This document shows, one piece after another, positions 63,520 through 64,000 of a stretch of 64,000 nucleotides of DNA. The stretch is taken from positions 186,001 through 250,000 of the forward strand of contig CAVVTG010000001.1 of NCBI GenBank assembly GCA_963751105.1. The letters are read 5' to 3'. This DNA is from JACVRW01 sp963751105. GTDB lineage: Bacteria; Actinomycetota; Thermoleophilia; Solirubrobacterales; Thermoleophilaceae. A program made the position numbers and the translations under genes. How positions within the stretch are numbered: position 1 is the stretch's first letter; every line of letters begins with the position of its first letter. The notes under the pieces are model-generated. The model searched no databases, was not told the DNA's origin, and saw only the letters and a program-made list of their open reading frames with translations.

Positions 63520-64000
63520 GCGCCGCCGCCGTTGGCTCCGACCGACCACAGGGTGACCTGAACCTGCTTGCCGCGCACGTCGAAGTCGCCCGCGTTGATC
63601 AGGTCGGGCTGCTGGGCGGTGAGCATCGCGCGGGTCGACTCGGACATGAAGATCATGTGCGGCGTCCCCTTGGTCAAGCCCTCCAGGCGAGACGCCGTGT
63701 TGGTGGTGTCACCGATCACGGTGTACTCGAGGCGCCGCTCCGAACCGACATTGCCGGCCATGACCGCCCCGGAGTTCAGCCCCAGCCCGATGCGAAAGCC
63801 TTCACCATGGCCCTCCTCGCGCATCCACTCGTTGAATTCGTTGAGGGCCGCCCCGGTCATCTCCCGGGCGGCGGCGAGGGCGCGGTCGGCGTGATCGGGC
63901 AGCTCGATGGGCGCCCCGAACGTGGCCATGATGCCGTCGCCCATGAAGCAGACGATCGTGCCGCCATGGGCGAGGATCACGTCGGTCATGCTCGTGAGGT
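63516..64000 (-). CDS. Class III adenylate/guanylate cyclase domain (cut by window edge)
   Basis: At least 160 residues, continuing past the right edge; the ATG at 63989 is probably internal. Class III cyclase motifs: VCFMGDGIMATFGAP (second metal Asp region), LGLNSGAVMAGNVGSERR, LEYTVIGDTTNTASRLEGLT (the transition-state Asn-x-x-x-Arg). C-terminal half of a cyclase homology domain; upstream sensor domains are not in the window. Makes cAMP or cGMP; could feed the cNMP-binding protein at 20.9 kb (speculative). Confidence 0.88.
   Translation of the reverse strand, partial: LTSMTDVILAHGGTIVCFMGDGIMATFGAPIELPDHADRALAAAREMTGAALNEFNEWMREEGHGEGFRIGLGLNSGAVMAGNVGSERRLEYTVIGDTTNTASRLEGLTKGTPHMIFMSESTRAMLTAQQPDLINAGDFDVRGKQVQVTLWSVGANGGGA

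Overview
The window is high-GC DNA (roughly 70% by eye) with actinobacterial signatures: a SARP/STAND/WD40 regulator, a MoxR-DUF58-DUF4129 gene set, a cytochrome P450, an S53 peptidase, NHL and lactonase-type propellers, an F420-type LLM-fold flavin oxidoreductase and an actinobacterial-type SOS box. Together these suggest a soil actinobacterium near Thermoleophilia/Solirubrobacterales. That placement is inference; there is no rRNA gene in the window.

Layout. 1-9.5 kb: partial LLM oxidoreductase, secreted NHL protein, YnfA and cupin genes, two tandem FMN-dependent alpha-hydroxyacid oxidase paralogues (the second Tat-exported and missing catalytic residues), tRNA-Asp, a multi-TM protein with a cupredoxin-like partner, and a PHP phosphatase. 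9.5-18.7 kb: phosphate block with an OmpR-type regulator, a receiver-less winged-helix protein, pstS-C-A-B, phoU, ppx, a frameshifted sixA and ppk1. Two 11-bp-repeat PHO-box-like sites lie in front of the regulators and of pstS. 18.7-30.8 kb: GH3 glycosidase, trans-acting enoyl reductase-like protein, frameshifted cNMP-binding protein, a COG2907-DUF1365-cyclopropane synthase operon, SDR, alpha/beta hydrolase, DUF4126, P450 and sedolisin.

30.8-49.2 kb is an accessory region. The 3' part of tRNA-Val(UAC) at 49.2 kb recurs as a 44-bp perfect direct repeat at 33.3 kb and a 39-bp near-perfect one at 30.8 kb, which is the footprint of stacked islands integrated at the tRNA 3' end. Cargo: a DMT permease and a secreted protein in the first segment. 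The second holds a beta-helix protein, a lipoprotein, an M28 peptidase remnant, a membrane-anchored SARP-AAA-nSTAND1-TM-WD40 regulator with DUF4129, and a divergent operon of an RYDGGPEEG-repeat membrane protein, a small membrane protein, MoxR, DUF58 and a membrane protein. No intact integrase was recognised.

49.2-64 kb: tRNA-Glu; dinB (Pol IV) behind a near-perfect SOS box; a tRNA-Lys(UUU) gene split in its anticodon loop by a 245-nt group I intron; an ArsR regulator; and a purine cluster (purC-S-Q-L-F, recQ, purN, purH) with many 4-nt start/stop overlaps. A secreted propeller-PKD protein and a partial class III cyclase end the window.

Data quality: five genes (sixA, the cNMP-binding gene, the SARP regulator, a small membrane-protein gene, and purL twice) are broken by six insertions, each of net +1 modulo 3. 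In every case removing the extra base(s) restores a normal family sequence. This points to insertion-type sequencing or assembly errors rather than gene decay.
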